Shown: positions 17,789 to 25,106 of the stretch, in pieces
Position numbering within the stretch: position 1 is the stretch's first letter
How the letters are laid out: each line of letters starts with the position of its first letter
From: Rhizobium sp. FKY42
Lineage (GTDB): Bacteria > Pseudomonadota > Alphaproteobacteria > Rhizobiales > Rhizobiaceae
Assembly (NCBI RefSeq): GCF_005222835.1
Contig: NZ_STGA01000056.1
Span: 5,699 to 46,658, forward strand
Length of the DNA stretch: 40,960 bases
Direction: 5' to 3'
The notes under the pieces: generated by a model
What the model saw: the letters and a program-made list of their open reading frames with translations, nothing else
The model's database searches: none
Told to the model about the DNA's origin: nothing
Translations under genes and position numbers: made by a program

Positions 17789-18223
17789 CTATAGCGAAAT
17801 CCCGGTCCGATCCTCGATCTGCTTCCTGATGAAGCCCTTGGCGAGGTCTTTCAGAAGATCGACCGTAAATCCGCCGGCCTTCAGAGCGCCTGCCTTGGTT
17901 CTATCCCAAACATCTGGATCGCGAACGCTATCCAGGAAATCATGCCCCGACCACGTAATCCCCTCAACGAACCAGCCGCCGGCGCCAGTTTTACGAAACT
18001 CGACCTGACCGGATTCCTGCAGAAGGTTCAGATGATAGTTCCATTTGTCGGCCTCTTCGCGTGACAGAGAGCCCTCTTCTTCTATTCCCAGCGCCCTGCT
18101 CATTTCGCCTGAGCGAATGTCGTACATGCGTTTTCCGCCCTCGATTTCCAGCAAAATCTCGCGGATAAGGTCCATATCGCGCTTCATGAAGGCTCCCGGC
18201 CATTGTTCAAAAGGCGGTGTCAT
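17789..18223 (-). CDS. DUF2513 protein
   Basis: 144 residues from ATG 18223, which overlaps the stop of the upstream gene as GAATGA. The family usually begins at MKRDMDLIR, here an internal ATG at 18187. The sequence has the DUF2513 features: MDLIREILLEIEGGK, a middle winged-helix-like region, GHDFLDSVRDPDVW and the ending GGFTVDLLKDLAKGFIRKQIE. DUF2513 proteins are small and predicted DNA-binding-like, frequent on plasmids and phages; function unknown. Coupling to a small HTH gene suggests a two-gene regulatory unit. Confidence 0.85.
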   Translation of the reverse strand: MTPPFEQWPGAFMKRDMDLIREILLEIEGGKRMYDIRSGEMSRALGIEEEGSLSREEADKWNYHLNLLQESGQVEFRKTGAGGWFVEGITWSGHDFLDSVRDPDVWDRTKAGALKAGGFTVDLLKDLAKGFIRKQIEDRTGISL

Positions 18224-18426
18224 TCCCCATCATATGGTTTTGTCACCCGCCGTAGAGGTGCTTCGAGCCGGCGTTTGATGACGCGGCGGTTATATTCGAG
18301 CTTATTCAGCACTTGGCTAATCGTCGTCTGCGAGACGTTGAACTCCTGAGCCAGCGCCGCAAGGGTTGCTCCGTCTTTTCGCTTTTTCTCAATCAACGCA
18401 TTTCTGCTGGCTTTATTGGCCGTCAT
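18220..18426 (-). CDS. Small helix-turn-helix protein
   Basis: 68 residues from ATG 18426 (the frame is open to 18471). Residues about 18-40, KDGATLAALAQEFNVSQTTI, form a typical helix-turn-helix, followed by a basic C-terminus. It looks like a minimal transcriptional regulator or resolvase-HTH-like protein. Its stop codon overlaps the DUF2513 start, so the pair is co-translated. I cannot name the target. Confidence 0.65.
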   Translation of the reverse strand: MTANKASRNALIEKKRKDGATLAALAQEFNVSQTTISQVLNKLEYNRRVIKRRLEAPLRRVTKPYDGE

Positions 18427-18489
18427 TCCGCAAATCTCCGCCGTCAAACGATTGAGATGCAGGCATATCACGGCGCTGCGTGTTCTTCA

Positions 18490-18868
18490 TTTGTTTTCTT
18501 CATGGGGTTGTGATCTCCACAGGCACGCCCCTCCGGGGCCAGGCTCTATTCCGCCGCGGTGCGGCTCCACGGAACCCCTTTCCGGGTTTCCGCCGACAAG
18601 CGGTGACGATCCTTCGTGCATCCGGCATGCTTGCCGGGACATGACGCGCGTTTGCGCGAGTTCATTTGTCTGATGGGGGAACCGAGGGCCTTGCCCTTCT
18701 CGCCCCCAAAATAGCCTTCCGCCCAGCTTCCTCCACTGCGCTGGCGCTGCGTTCCGTGCAGCCGGTTCCCCGCGAAGGCTATTTTCCCCCTCCATCCCAC
18801 CGCTCGCGCGGCCCCGGGAAGCAGGACGAGGTCCTGCTTCGCAGTCTAGGACAAGAAAGGACAAGGGA
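18490..18868. repeat. Hairpin-rich non-coding region upstream of the parB gene group
   Basis: No convincing gene lies in these 380 bp, but inverted repeats are dense. GGGGAACCG at 18676-18684 pairs with 18763-18771. AAAATAGCCTTC at 18708-18719 pairs with 18774-18785. GAAGCAGGAC at 18818-18827 pairs with 18831-18840 across a 3-base loop. Shorter palindromes (GCATCCGGCATGC, GCGCGTTTGCGCG) precede them. The first two pairings overlap, so only one can form at a time. The region could hold an origin, a partition or transfer site, or a structured leader RNA; I see no direct iterons. Confidence 0.5.
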
Positions 18869-19075
18869 ATGTGCGAACCTACTTTCGAGGAATGGTTTTT
18901 CAGCTTTGCGGGCGAGCTTGCCCGGCTCAACGGTGAACTGCCGGATTTCGATGCCGCCTATGATCGGTATTTCCCGGCCTATGAGAACGGCATTTGCGGC
19001 GGCACATGCGCCCGTCAGGTCGCCGGGATCGGCTCGGCCGCCGTCTATGCCGACGAATGGGAGGGCGCCGAATGA
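18869..19075 (+). CDS. Small hypothetical plasmid protein
   Basis: 68 residues, acidic and aromatic-rich (FEEWFFSFAGELARLNGELPDF, CGGTCARQVAG), starting at ATG 18869 behind AAGAAAGGACAAGG. Its stop overlaps the next start as ATGA, so it is co-translated with the following gene. I do not recognise the family; gene order with a ParB gene suggests plasmid backbone. Confidence 0.6.
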   Translation: MCEPTFEEWFFSFAGELARLNGELPDFDAAYDRYFPAYENGICGGTCARQVAGIGSAAVYADEWEGAE

Positions 19076-19647
19076 TGCGTTTTGCCCCTTCACGCGATTT
19101 CTACATCCCAAAAGGTTCCGTGAAGATCGCAGACAAGGCGGGTGACGGCCTTGTTTACATCTACACCAGCGCCAAGGGCAGACCTGCCGCCATCGCCTTC
19201 CACGGCAAGGCAGCAAAGCCCGACTGGCACCACAGCTTTGCCAGCGCCGAGGCCCGCGAACGCAAGATCAGGGAGCATTTCGAGGGGCGGCGGCGCTGGG
19301 CCGAATGGAAGCAGGAACGCCGCGACGAGCGCAAGAAGCCCCACGGTTTCGAAGTCGGCCACGTTCTCTATGCCTCATGGGGCTATGAGCAGACCAATAT
19401 CGATTTCTATCAGGTGACGAAGATCATCGGCGCTCACATGGTCGAGGTTTGCGCCGTCAGCCAGATTTCCGCCGACAAGGGTGATGAGCCGTGGATGACC
19501 GGCAAGGTTGTCCCTCACCTCGACGCCTTCACCGGAAAGCCCATGCGCCGCCGCGTCAATGGACGTTCCAAATCCGTGCGCATCGACAATGTGCGTACCG
19601 CCTTCCTCTGGGATGGCCGCCCCATCAACTGGACCGGCTACGCCTGA
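19072..19647 (+). CDS. Hypothetical plasmid protein upstream of parB
   Basis: 191 residues from ATG 19072 (a second ATG directly follows), overlapping the previous stop. Hydrophilic, with a basic helical middle (ARERKIREHFEGRRRWAEWKQERRDERKK) and a beta-rich C-terminal half containing GHVLYASWGYEQTNIDFYQVT and VRIDNVRTAFLWDGRPINWTGYA. No catalytic motif is visible. It forms one transcription unit with the small gene before it and with parB 58 bp downstream. Function unknown. Confidence 0.7.
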   Translation: MMRFAPSRDFYIPKGSVKIADKAGDGLVYIYTSAKGRPAAIAFHGKAAKPDWHHSFASAEARERKIREHFEGRRRWAEWKQERRDERKKPHGFEVGHVLYASWGYEQTNIDFYQVTKIIGAHMVEVCAVSQISADKGDEPWMTGKVVPHLDAFTGKPMRRRVNGRSKSVRIDNVRTAFLWDGRPINWTGYA

Positions 19648-19705
19648 CGGCCACTCCCCTCCCCCACAGACATTTTCCGATCACACCAACATGAGGACCA
19701 TTCCC

Positions 19706-20797
19706 ATGAACGCTATCACTGCATCCGAAACCGCCGTTGAAGCCGTCGCCGCCGAGATCGAGGACAACGCCCCCGGCATTACCTATCTGTCATCGGACAC
19801 CAAGGAAATTCCGCTGTCACGCCTTGTTCCAAGCCCTGCCAACGTTCGGCGCTTCAATGCCGCCGTCAATGTCGAGGAACTGGCCGATAGCATCGAGGCG
19901 CATGGCCTGATCCAGAACCTCACCGTCCGGAAGGCGAAGCGCGGAAACAAATATGAGGTTGTCGCCGGTTCCCGCCGCCTTGCCGCCCTCACCCTTCTGG
20001 TCACGCAAGGCCGATTGGACAAGAGCACACTCATTCCCTGCAACATTCGTTCCGGTGACGACAGCGACACCGAGATTTCCCTTGCCGAGAACACGCAGCG
20101 CGAGGCCATGCACATTGTGGATGAGATTCTGGCCTATCGCCAGCTTGTCGAGGACGGCATGACCCCGGAGAACATCGCTGCCCGGTTCGGCCAGTCCGTC
20201 GCCACCGTGCGCCAGAGGCTCAAGCTTGCAAACCTCTCCCCGCGCATCCTCGAAGAGCTGCGCGGGGATACCATCCGCATTGATCAGGCGAAGGCGCTGG
20301 CGATCAGCGACGACCACGCCGCGCAGGATCGGGCATGGTTCGAAACACAATCATGGAACCGTGACCCCTACTCGCTTCGCGCCATGCTAACCCGCGATCA
20401 TGTCCGCAGCACCGACAAGCTCGCTCTGTTCGTCGGGATCGAGGCTTACGAGGCCGCAGGGGGTGCAACCATGCGCGATCTGTTCGCCGAGGCCGACACC
20501 ACGTTCCTGACGGATCGGGCTCTTCTGGTGACGCTGGCGACCAGACGGTTTGAACAGGAGGCCGATACCCTCAAAATCAAGGGGTGGAAATGGGTGGACG
20601 CCGGACTCGAGGCCTCAGTCATTCACAACGGCGGCTTTGCCCGTATCTTCCCGAAGAGCAATGCTCCGACCGACGCCAAACAATCCGAGCTTTCCACCTT
20701 GGCCGAGCGTTTCGATGAGATTGCGGGCCGCATCGAGGACTATGCCGAGGGCGATCCGGCCATTGAAGCCGACGAGGCCGAGCTGGGGTCTGAGTAG
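19706..20797 (+). pseudogene. parB: ParB/RepB/Spo0J-family protein, 3' end replaced by a Tn3 terminal repeat
   Basis: Start at ATG 19706 (an in-frame ATG at 19691 is possible; GAGGACC fits the later one). A ParB N-terminal nuclease-like domain is clear: EIPLSRLVPSPANVRRF, the ADSIEAHGLIQNLTVR box, VVAGSRRLAAL and ENTQREAMH, where the family box II Pro is changed. An HTH follows (MTPENIAARFGQSVATVRQRL). Residues about 1-358 are native, but the transposon repeat begins at 20785 and the stop TAG at 20795 lies inside it, so the last residues are transposon-encoded. As I recall, relatives of this type are much longer, so a C-terminal part is probably missing. No parA lies in the window. Confidence 0.75.
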
Positions 20798-20823
20798 CAA
20801 CGGAGCAGAAAACCTACATAAGG
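20785..20823 (+). repeat. Tn3-family left terminal inverted repeat
   Basis: Begins GGGGTCTGAGTAGCAACGGA and ends ACCTACATAAGG. It matches the complement of 25067-25105 at all but two positions (C/T at 6, G/A at 21). The tnpA stop lies four bases inside it. Confidence 0.93.
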
Positions 20824-20826
20824 ATT

Positions 20827-23800
20827 TTACGGCTCATCGTCCGGATCGGCGGCGTTGGGATCGCGTAACGGCCTGAGCTCACCTCGCGCAACGAATTCCG
20901 GGACCGTGAAGGCATATCGCCCGAGCATGTTGATGTGGCGGAAGCTTAGCGGCGACAGGCGCGCGACATCCTCCGGTCTGACCTCATACCCTTCGGCCAC
21001 GAGCTGGTCGATCGCCGCATCCATATAGATCGTGTTCCAGAGCACGACGAGATTGACGACCAGGCCAAGCGCTCCGAGCTGATCTTCCTGACCGTCCCGA
21101 TAACGCTGGCGTAGTTCGCCGCGCTTTCCATGGAAGATGACGCGGGCAAGTTGGTGACGACCTTCACCACGATTGAGCTGGATGAGAATACGGCGTCTAT
21201 AGCTTTCATCATCGATGAAGCGCAGGAGGTAGAGGGTCTTGATGAGACGGCCGAGTTCCTGCAGGGCACGGGCGAGACGGGTTGGCCGGTCGTTCGTCTG
21301 AAGGGTCCGGGTGAGGCCAGCGGCTTGGACGACGCCGAGCTTGAGTGAGCCGGCAAGTCGCAGCAGATCGTCCCAATGGTCGGCGATCAACTTCATGTTG
21401 ATCCTGTTCGAGGCGATATCGTCGAGGATTCCATAATCGGCCTGGGCGTTGACGCGCCAGAAACGTGCGCCTCCGACATCCGCAATGCGAGGGCTGAACT
21501 GGTAGCCGAGCAGATAGAATATGCCAAAGACCGTATCGGTATATCCGGCTGTATCGGTCATGATTTCGGTTGGCTGAAGCTCTGTCTCCTGCTCCAGCAC
21601 GATGGCGAGCAGGTTGAGACTGTCACGCAGAGTGCCGGGAACGGTCATGGCGTTGAGGCCGGTGAACTGATCGGAGGCGAGATTGTACCAGGTGACGCCG
21701 CGCTCCTGTCCAAAATATCGAGGATTGGGGCCGGAATGAATGGTGCGGACCGGCACGACGAACCGCAGCCCATCGGCAGACGCCACATCACCGCCGCCCC
21801 ACTTCCTTGCCAGTGGAATGGCGTTCTGCGCAGCGACGAGGGCGGCATTTGCGGCAGTCAGCGTCTCGGCGCGCAGAAAATTCTGCTTGACCCAGCTCAG
21901 TCGCGAGCGTCGAAGCGCTGGCATATCGAGGCGGACCAGAGGCTCGAAACCGGTATTGGTCGCCTCGGCGACGAGCACGGCACAGATGCTGGTCGCGATG
22001 TTTTCCGCGCGTGAGCTGCCCTCGCTGGCATGGGTGAAGAGGTCGGCGAAGCCGGTTCTCGCATGCATCTCCATGATCAGTTCCGGCAGATCGAGCCGAG
22101 GCAGACGCGCGTCGATCGCGGCTCGCAGTGCGATCAGACTTGGGGTTTCCTCGATTTTCTCCAGGCGTTCGAGGGACAGGTCGGGACCTCCCGTCGTGTT
22201 GACCACGGTGACGGCCGGGTTCATCGGGATACGATCGGCGGTTTCCCGGTAGGCCAGATCGAGCCGGTTCGATAAGAGCCGGAGCTCTTCATCCGCGATG
22301 GTGGACACCCCGACGGTCCGGCAGACTGTAGGGCGGGCCGCCTCCCATGCAGGACCTGAGAGCAAACTCTTGCGCGGATCGGCATAGCGTAATGAGCGAA
22401 CCGGAAAGATGTCTCGCCGGCGAATGGCGCGACGAAGCCCATCGAGAACGCAGAGTTTATATCCCGCAAGATCGACAGCGCCGTCAGGGGTCTTCAATTG
22501 AGGGAGCCAGATCTTCGGAGCAAAGGCCGTAGGCGGCGGACCGGCACGCTTGCGGCCGGACTGGACGACACGAAGATAATCAATCGCTTCCAGCAGAGGA
22601 CGACCGGCCGGAGCTGCGCCGAGATCGAGACCGGCGAGCAGGCCCGGCGTATAGGCAATCTTTCGATTGTTCTTTCTGAATTCGGTGAAATAGGTGTCAT
22701 CGTGCGGTTCCGCGAGAGTGCCGACGCGCTCGACTGCTGCATCGAGTGTCTGCCTGTCGATCAGGTCGAAAATCGCGGTGCGAACAGCATCATCCGGTGT
22801 TTCGGGATCAAGGATGACGATCGCCGCATCTCGTAGCTTCAACGCTGCAGCGTCGAGATCTCGCAAAGATCGTAGCCGGGCCTGTTTGGCGGCCATAGCT
22901 GCCTGCGACACCATCGATGTCGAAACCGCATCGAAAAGGTCGATGACGTCATCCCCGGCCGAAGCCTCAAGGGTTCGGATAAAGGCTAATAGGGTTGCTG
23001 CGCGTCGATCGTCCGGCAGGCGCGAAACGGCTTGAGCCTTCGCCGAACTGGCAAACCGCGCCAGCGCCGTTACCCTGCCGGGCGGCAAGCGGTCGATGGA
23101 TGGCAATCCGCTCGCGAGAGCGCGGATCTCCTCAAGCCGGCCGAGAGCACGGCTGATCTCACGGCCGCTTTGAATGTAGGGGCCATCACGCAGCCGGTCG
23201 AGCGGGCTTTGCCGTTCGCCGTCCGGAACGGCGACCAGACTGTCGAGGCGTATCCGCTGTTCCGGTGTTATCGCCCCAATCAGCAATTTATGAAGCCGGT
23301 TGGTTGCCCGTGCGCGTACCCTCGCCACCGCTCTTTCCAGCACAGACTTGCCAGGTAGAAGGACCTTGGCTTCCAGCAGCCATGCTACCGCCCGTTCGAA
23401 GAGATCGGAGGGTCGATCCGATCCCGTCCAGCACAGTGCATACAAAAACCGGTTGAGACGAAACGCGACACCGTGATCGGTGTAAGTGAGATAGCCATAG
23501 TGCTGCCGAATGCGCGGTGCATGTCGCCACCGTCCGTCACTTCGGGCGTATTCTGCGATCAGCCCCTCTGGTTCGGCAATGGAAAGCTGGCGAGCGGTAT
23601 AGCGCTGGGCTGAAAGGGGAACGTCTTCCGGCCTTTCCAGAAACACGCCGAGCATGCGCACTGAGCCAAGCTGGACAGCAACGCCCAGGCGATTGTGATC
23701 ACCACGATGAAAGGCGACAAATGTGCGGTCGGCGTCGTCGAGATGGAAATAGCGGGCCAACTGATCCGACGTCAGTTCACCCGGAAAGCGACCATACTCC

Positions 23801-23835
23801 CGCGCCTGGTTGTCGCTCAGAAAACCAACCGGCAA
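20827..23835 (-). CDS. tnpA: Tn3-family transposase TnpA
   Basis: 1002 residues from a TTG at 23835, five bases after the tnpR stop. N-terminal DUF4158 begins MPVGFLSDNQAREYGRFPGEL. The C-terminal DDE domain shows SADGLRFVVP (first Asp), IMTDTAGYTD (second Asp) and LNRGEGRHQLARVIFHGKRGEL (Glu), ending in VVLWNTIYMDAAI and HINMLGRYAF. Full length and apparently intact, with proper terminal repeats either side, so the element may still be active. It is transcribed with tnpR. Confidence 0.95.
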   Translation of the reverse strand: MPVGFLSDNQAREYGRFPGELTSDQLARYFHLDDADRTFVAFHRGDHNRLGVAVQLGSVRMLGVFLERPEDVPLSAQRYTARQLSIAEPEGLIAEYARSDGRWRHAPRIRQHYGYLTYTDHGVAFRLNRFLYALCWTGSDRPSDLFERAVAWLLEAKVLLPGKSVLERAVARVRARATNRLHKLLIGAITPEQRIRLDSLVAVPDGERQSPLDRLRDGPYIQSGREISRALGRLEEIRALASGLPSIDRLPPGRVTALARFASSAKAQAVSRLPDDRRAATLLAFIRTLEASAGDDVIDLFDAVSTSMVSQAAMAAKQARLRSLRDLDAAALKLRDAAIVILDPETPDDAVRTAIFDLIDRQTLDAAVERVGTLAEPHDDTYFTEFRKNNRKIAYTPGLLAGLDLGAAPAGRPLLEAIDYLRVVQSGRKRAGPPPTAFAPKIWLPQLKTPDGAVDLAGYKLCVLDGLRRAIRRRDIFPVRSLRYADPRKSLLSGPAWEAARPTVCRTVGVSTIADEELRLLSNRLDLAYRETADRIPMNPAVTVVNTTGGPDLSLERLEKIEETPSLIALRAAIDARLPRLDLPELIMEMHARTGFADLFTHASEGSSRAENIATSICAVLVAEATNTGFEPLVRLDMPALRRSRLSWVKQNFLRAETLTAANAALVAAQNAIPLARKWGGGDVASADGLRFVVPVRTIHSGPNPRYFGQERGVTWYNLASDQFTGLNAMTVPGTLRDSLNLLAIVLEQETELQPTEIMTDTAGYTDTVFGIFYLLGYQFSPRIADVGGARFWRVNAQADYGILDDIASNRINMKLIADHWDDLLRLAGSLKLGVVQAAGLTRTLQTNDRPTRLARALQELGRLIKTLYLLRFIDDESYRRRILIQLNRGEGRHQLARVIFHGKRGELRQRYRDGQEDQLGALGLVVNLVVLWNTIYMDAAIDQLVAEGYEVRPEDVARLSPLSFRHINMLGRYAFTVPEFVARGELRPLRDPNAADPDDEP

Positions 23836-23840
23836 GATCG

Positions 23841-24464
23841 TCAGGCCTGCGCTGCGGCGTCGCGCTTCGTCGAGCGCCGGGCGAGCAATTCGTTGGCCCG
23901 CTCACGCGGCTTGCCCTTCGCGTCGACATAGGCATAGAGCGTGGACAAGGAGACGCCGAGTTCGGCGGCGACATCGCGAGCGGCATTGTCTCTGTCTGCC
24001 ATCATCGCCATAGCGGCCTTCAGCTTCTTGCGGGTCATCACACGCGGCCGTCCGCCGGCCCTGCCACGGGCGCGCGCCGCCGCCAGGCCCGCCATGGTTC
24101 GCTCATGGATGAGATCGCGCTCGAACTCCGCCAATGTTGCAAAGATGCCGAAGACCAGCCGGCCGGTCGTCGTGGTCGTGTCCATATCGCCGGTCAGCAC
24201 CTTGAGTCCGACCCCACGTTGTTGCAGATCGTTCATCAACCCGACGACATGCGGAAGCGAGCGACCGATGCGGTCGAGTTTCCACACGACAAGGGCGTCA
24301 CCCGCCCGCGCGATCTCAAGCGCCTTCGCTAGGCCGGGCCGGTCGGTGGCGCGTCCGGAGCACACATCGTCGTAGATCTTATCGCAGCCGGCCCGCTCCA
24401 ACCCGTCACGCTGGAGGTCGAGATTCTGCTCGCCGGTTGAAACCCGCATATAGCCGATCAGCAT
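23841..24464 (-). CDS. tnpR: Serine resolvase TnpR of the Tn3-family transposon
   Basis: 207 residues from ATG 24464. MLIGYMRVSTGEQNLDLQRD carries the catalytic Ser. The core has VVWKLDRIGRSLPHVVGLMNDL and FGIFATLAEFERDLIHERT, and the C-terminal HTH is DNAARDVAAELGVSLSTLYAYV, followed by a basic tail. It resolves cointegrates at res, expected in the upstream non-coding stretch. It precedes tnpA in the same leftward unit and is clearly diverged from the resolvase at 17234. Confidence 0.95.
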   Translation of the reverse strand: MLIGYMRVSTGEQNLDLQRDGLERAGCDKIYDDVCSGRATDRPGLAKALEIARAGDALVVWKLDRIGRSLPHVVGLMNDLQQRGVGLKVLTGDMDTTTTTGRLVFGIFATLAEFERDLIHERTMAGLAAARARGRAGGRPRVMTRKKLKAAMAMMADRDNAARDVAAELGVSLSTLYAYVDAKGKPRERANELLARRSTKRDAAAQA

Positions 24465-24669
24465 GGCTTCTCCCCATTTTACATTAACTTAGACGGCAGA
24501 GAGTTTATCGGCTATAGGTTTTTGCACGGGTATTTGTGAAATTCGACGGCTATTCCGGGATTTTTGTGATCGGCCGTTCTGCATCACATCAAACCGGGGT
24601 TTGTTGCGACGGCTGAACAAGGCTTTGTGCGGAAGCAACGTGGAGCGGATCTCTTGCGAACGAAACATC
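24465..24669. promoter_or_regulatory. Intergenic region expected to hold res and divergent promoters
   Basis: About 205 bp between the divergent tnpR and passenger genes, AT-richer than its surroundings. TTTGTGAAATTCGACGG and TTTTTGTGATCGGCCG at 24531-24575, with CATCACATCAAA nearby, look like partial inverted half-sites (TGTGA...TCACA). Placement is right for a res site that also contains both promoters. Exact subsites were not resolved by eye. Confidence 0.45.
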
Positions 24670-25056
24670 ATGACTGACAACGACAACAATGTCGCGGGCC
24701 TGCCGCCGGAAGACAAGATGGGCTTTGCCGTGCCGAAGACGCCGGCCCACTCGCTCATGCTCCTGAACAGCTATATGAGGACCGACATGCTGCAGCACAT
24801 CCATTCGCGGCTTCACAAGATGAGGGATGCCGACGAGCCTGGTTCGCCTTTGCATCATGTGGCGATAAGCCTCGAACAGGTGATCAACACCTGGGACGGC
24901 ATCAATCTGTTCGAATGCTTCACCCGCAACCCATTCCACATCGATCCGGATTACGAGTTTCGGCCGGAGCAGGATTATCTCCACGACATCCGCCTGATGA
25001 AGCATCACCTCAAACACCACAGGAAAATGATCAGCGAGCTGGGTAGCTGGCGCTGA
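24670..25056 (+). CDS. Uncharacterised transposon passenger protein
   Basis: 128 residues from ATG 24670 (the frame is open to 24601). Soluble, acidic first half, then helical segments: TPAHSLMLLNSYMRTDMLQHIHSRL, HHVAISLEQVINTW, and a His-rich end (DIRLMKHHLKHHRKM). No signal peptide or membrane segment. It ends 10 bp before the right terminal repeat, so it is the only passenger. I do not recognise a family; a role in transposition control, metal binding or host benefit cannot be told apart. Confidence 0.65.
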   Translation: MTDNDNNVAGLPPEDKMGFAVPKTPAHSLMLLNSYMRTDMLQHIHSRLHKMRDADEPGSPLHHVAISLEQVINTWDGINLFECFTRNPFHIDPDYEFRPEQDYLHDIRLMKHHLKHHRKMISELGSWR

Positions 25057-25066
25057 CCGGACAAAC

Positions 25067-25105
25067 CCTTATGTAGGTTTTCTGTTCCGTTGCTACTCAA
25101 ACCCC
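25067..25105 (-). repeat. Tn3-family right terminal inverted repeat
   Basis: On the minus strand it reads GGGGTTTGAGTAGCAACGGA and ends ACCTACATAAGG, pairing with 20785-20823. The outer end at 25105 abuts the truncated transposase reading frame directly. Confidence 0.93.
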
Positions 25106-25106
25106 G

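Larger units (their letters stand above)
20785..25105. mobile_element. Complete Tn3-family transposon with 39-bp inverted repeats
   Basis: Terminal inverted repeats are at 20785-20823 and 25067-25105. Inside are tnpA and tnpR (leftward), a divergent region likely to contain res, and one rightward passenger gene. The size is 4321 bp. Tn3 elements normally leave a 5-bp direct repeat, but the flanks differ: GAGCT on the left and GAAGC on the right. The left flank is a cut parB and the right flank a cut tnpA of another element. The mismatch suggests that a deletion or recombination occurred at one end after insertion. Confidence 0.92.
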
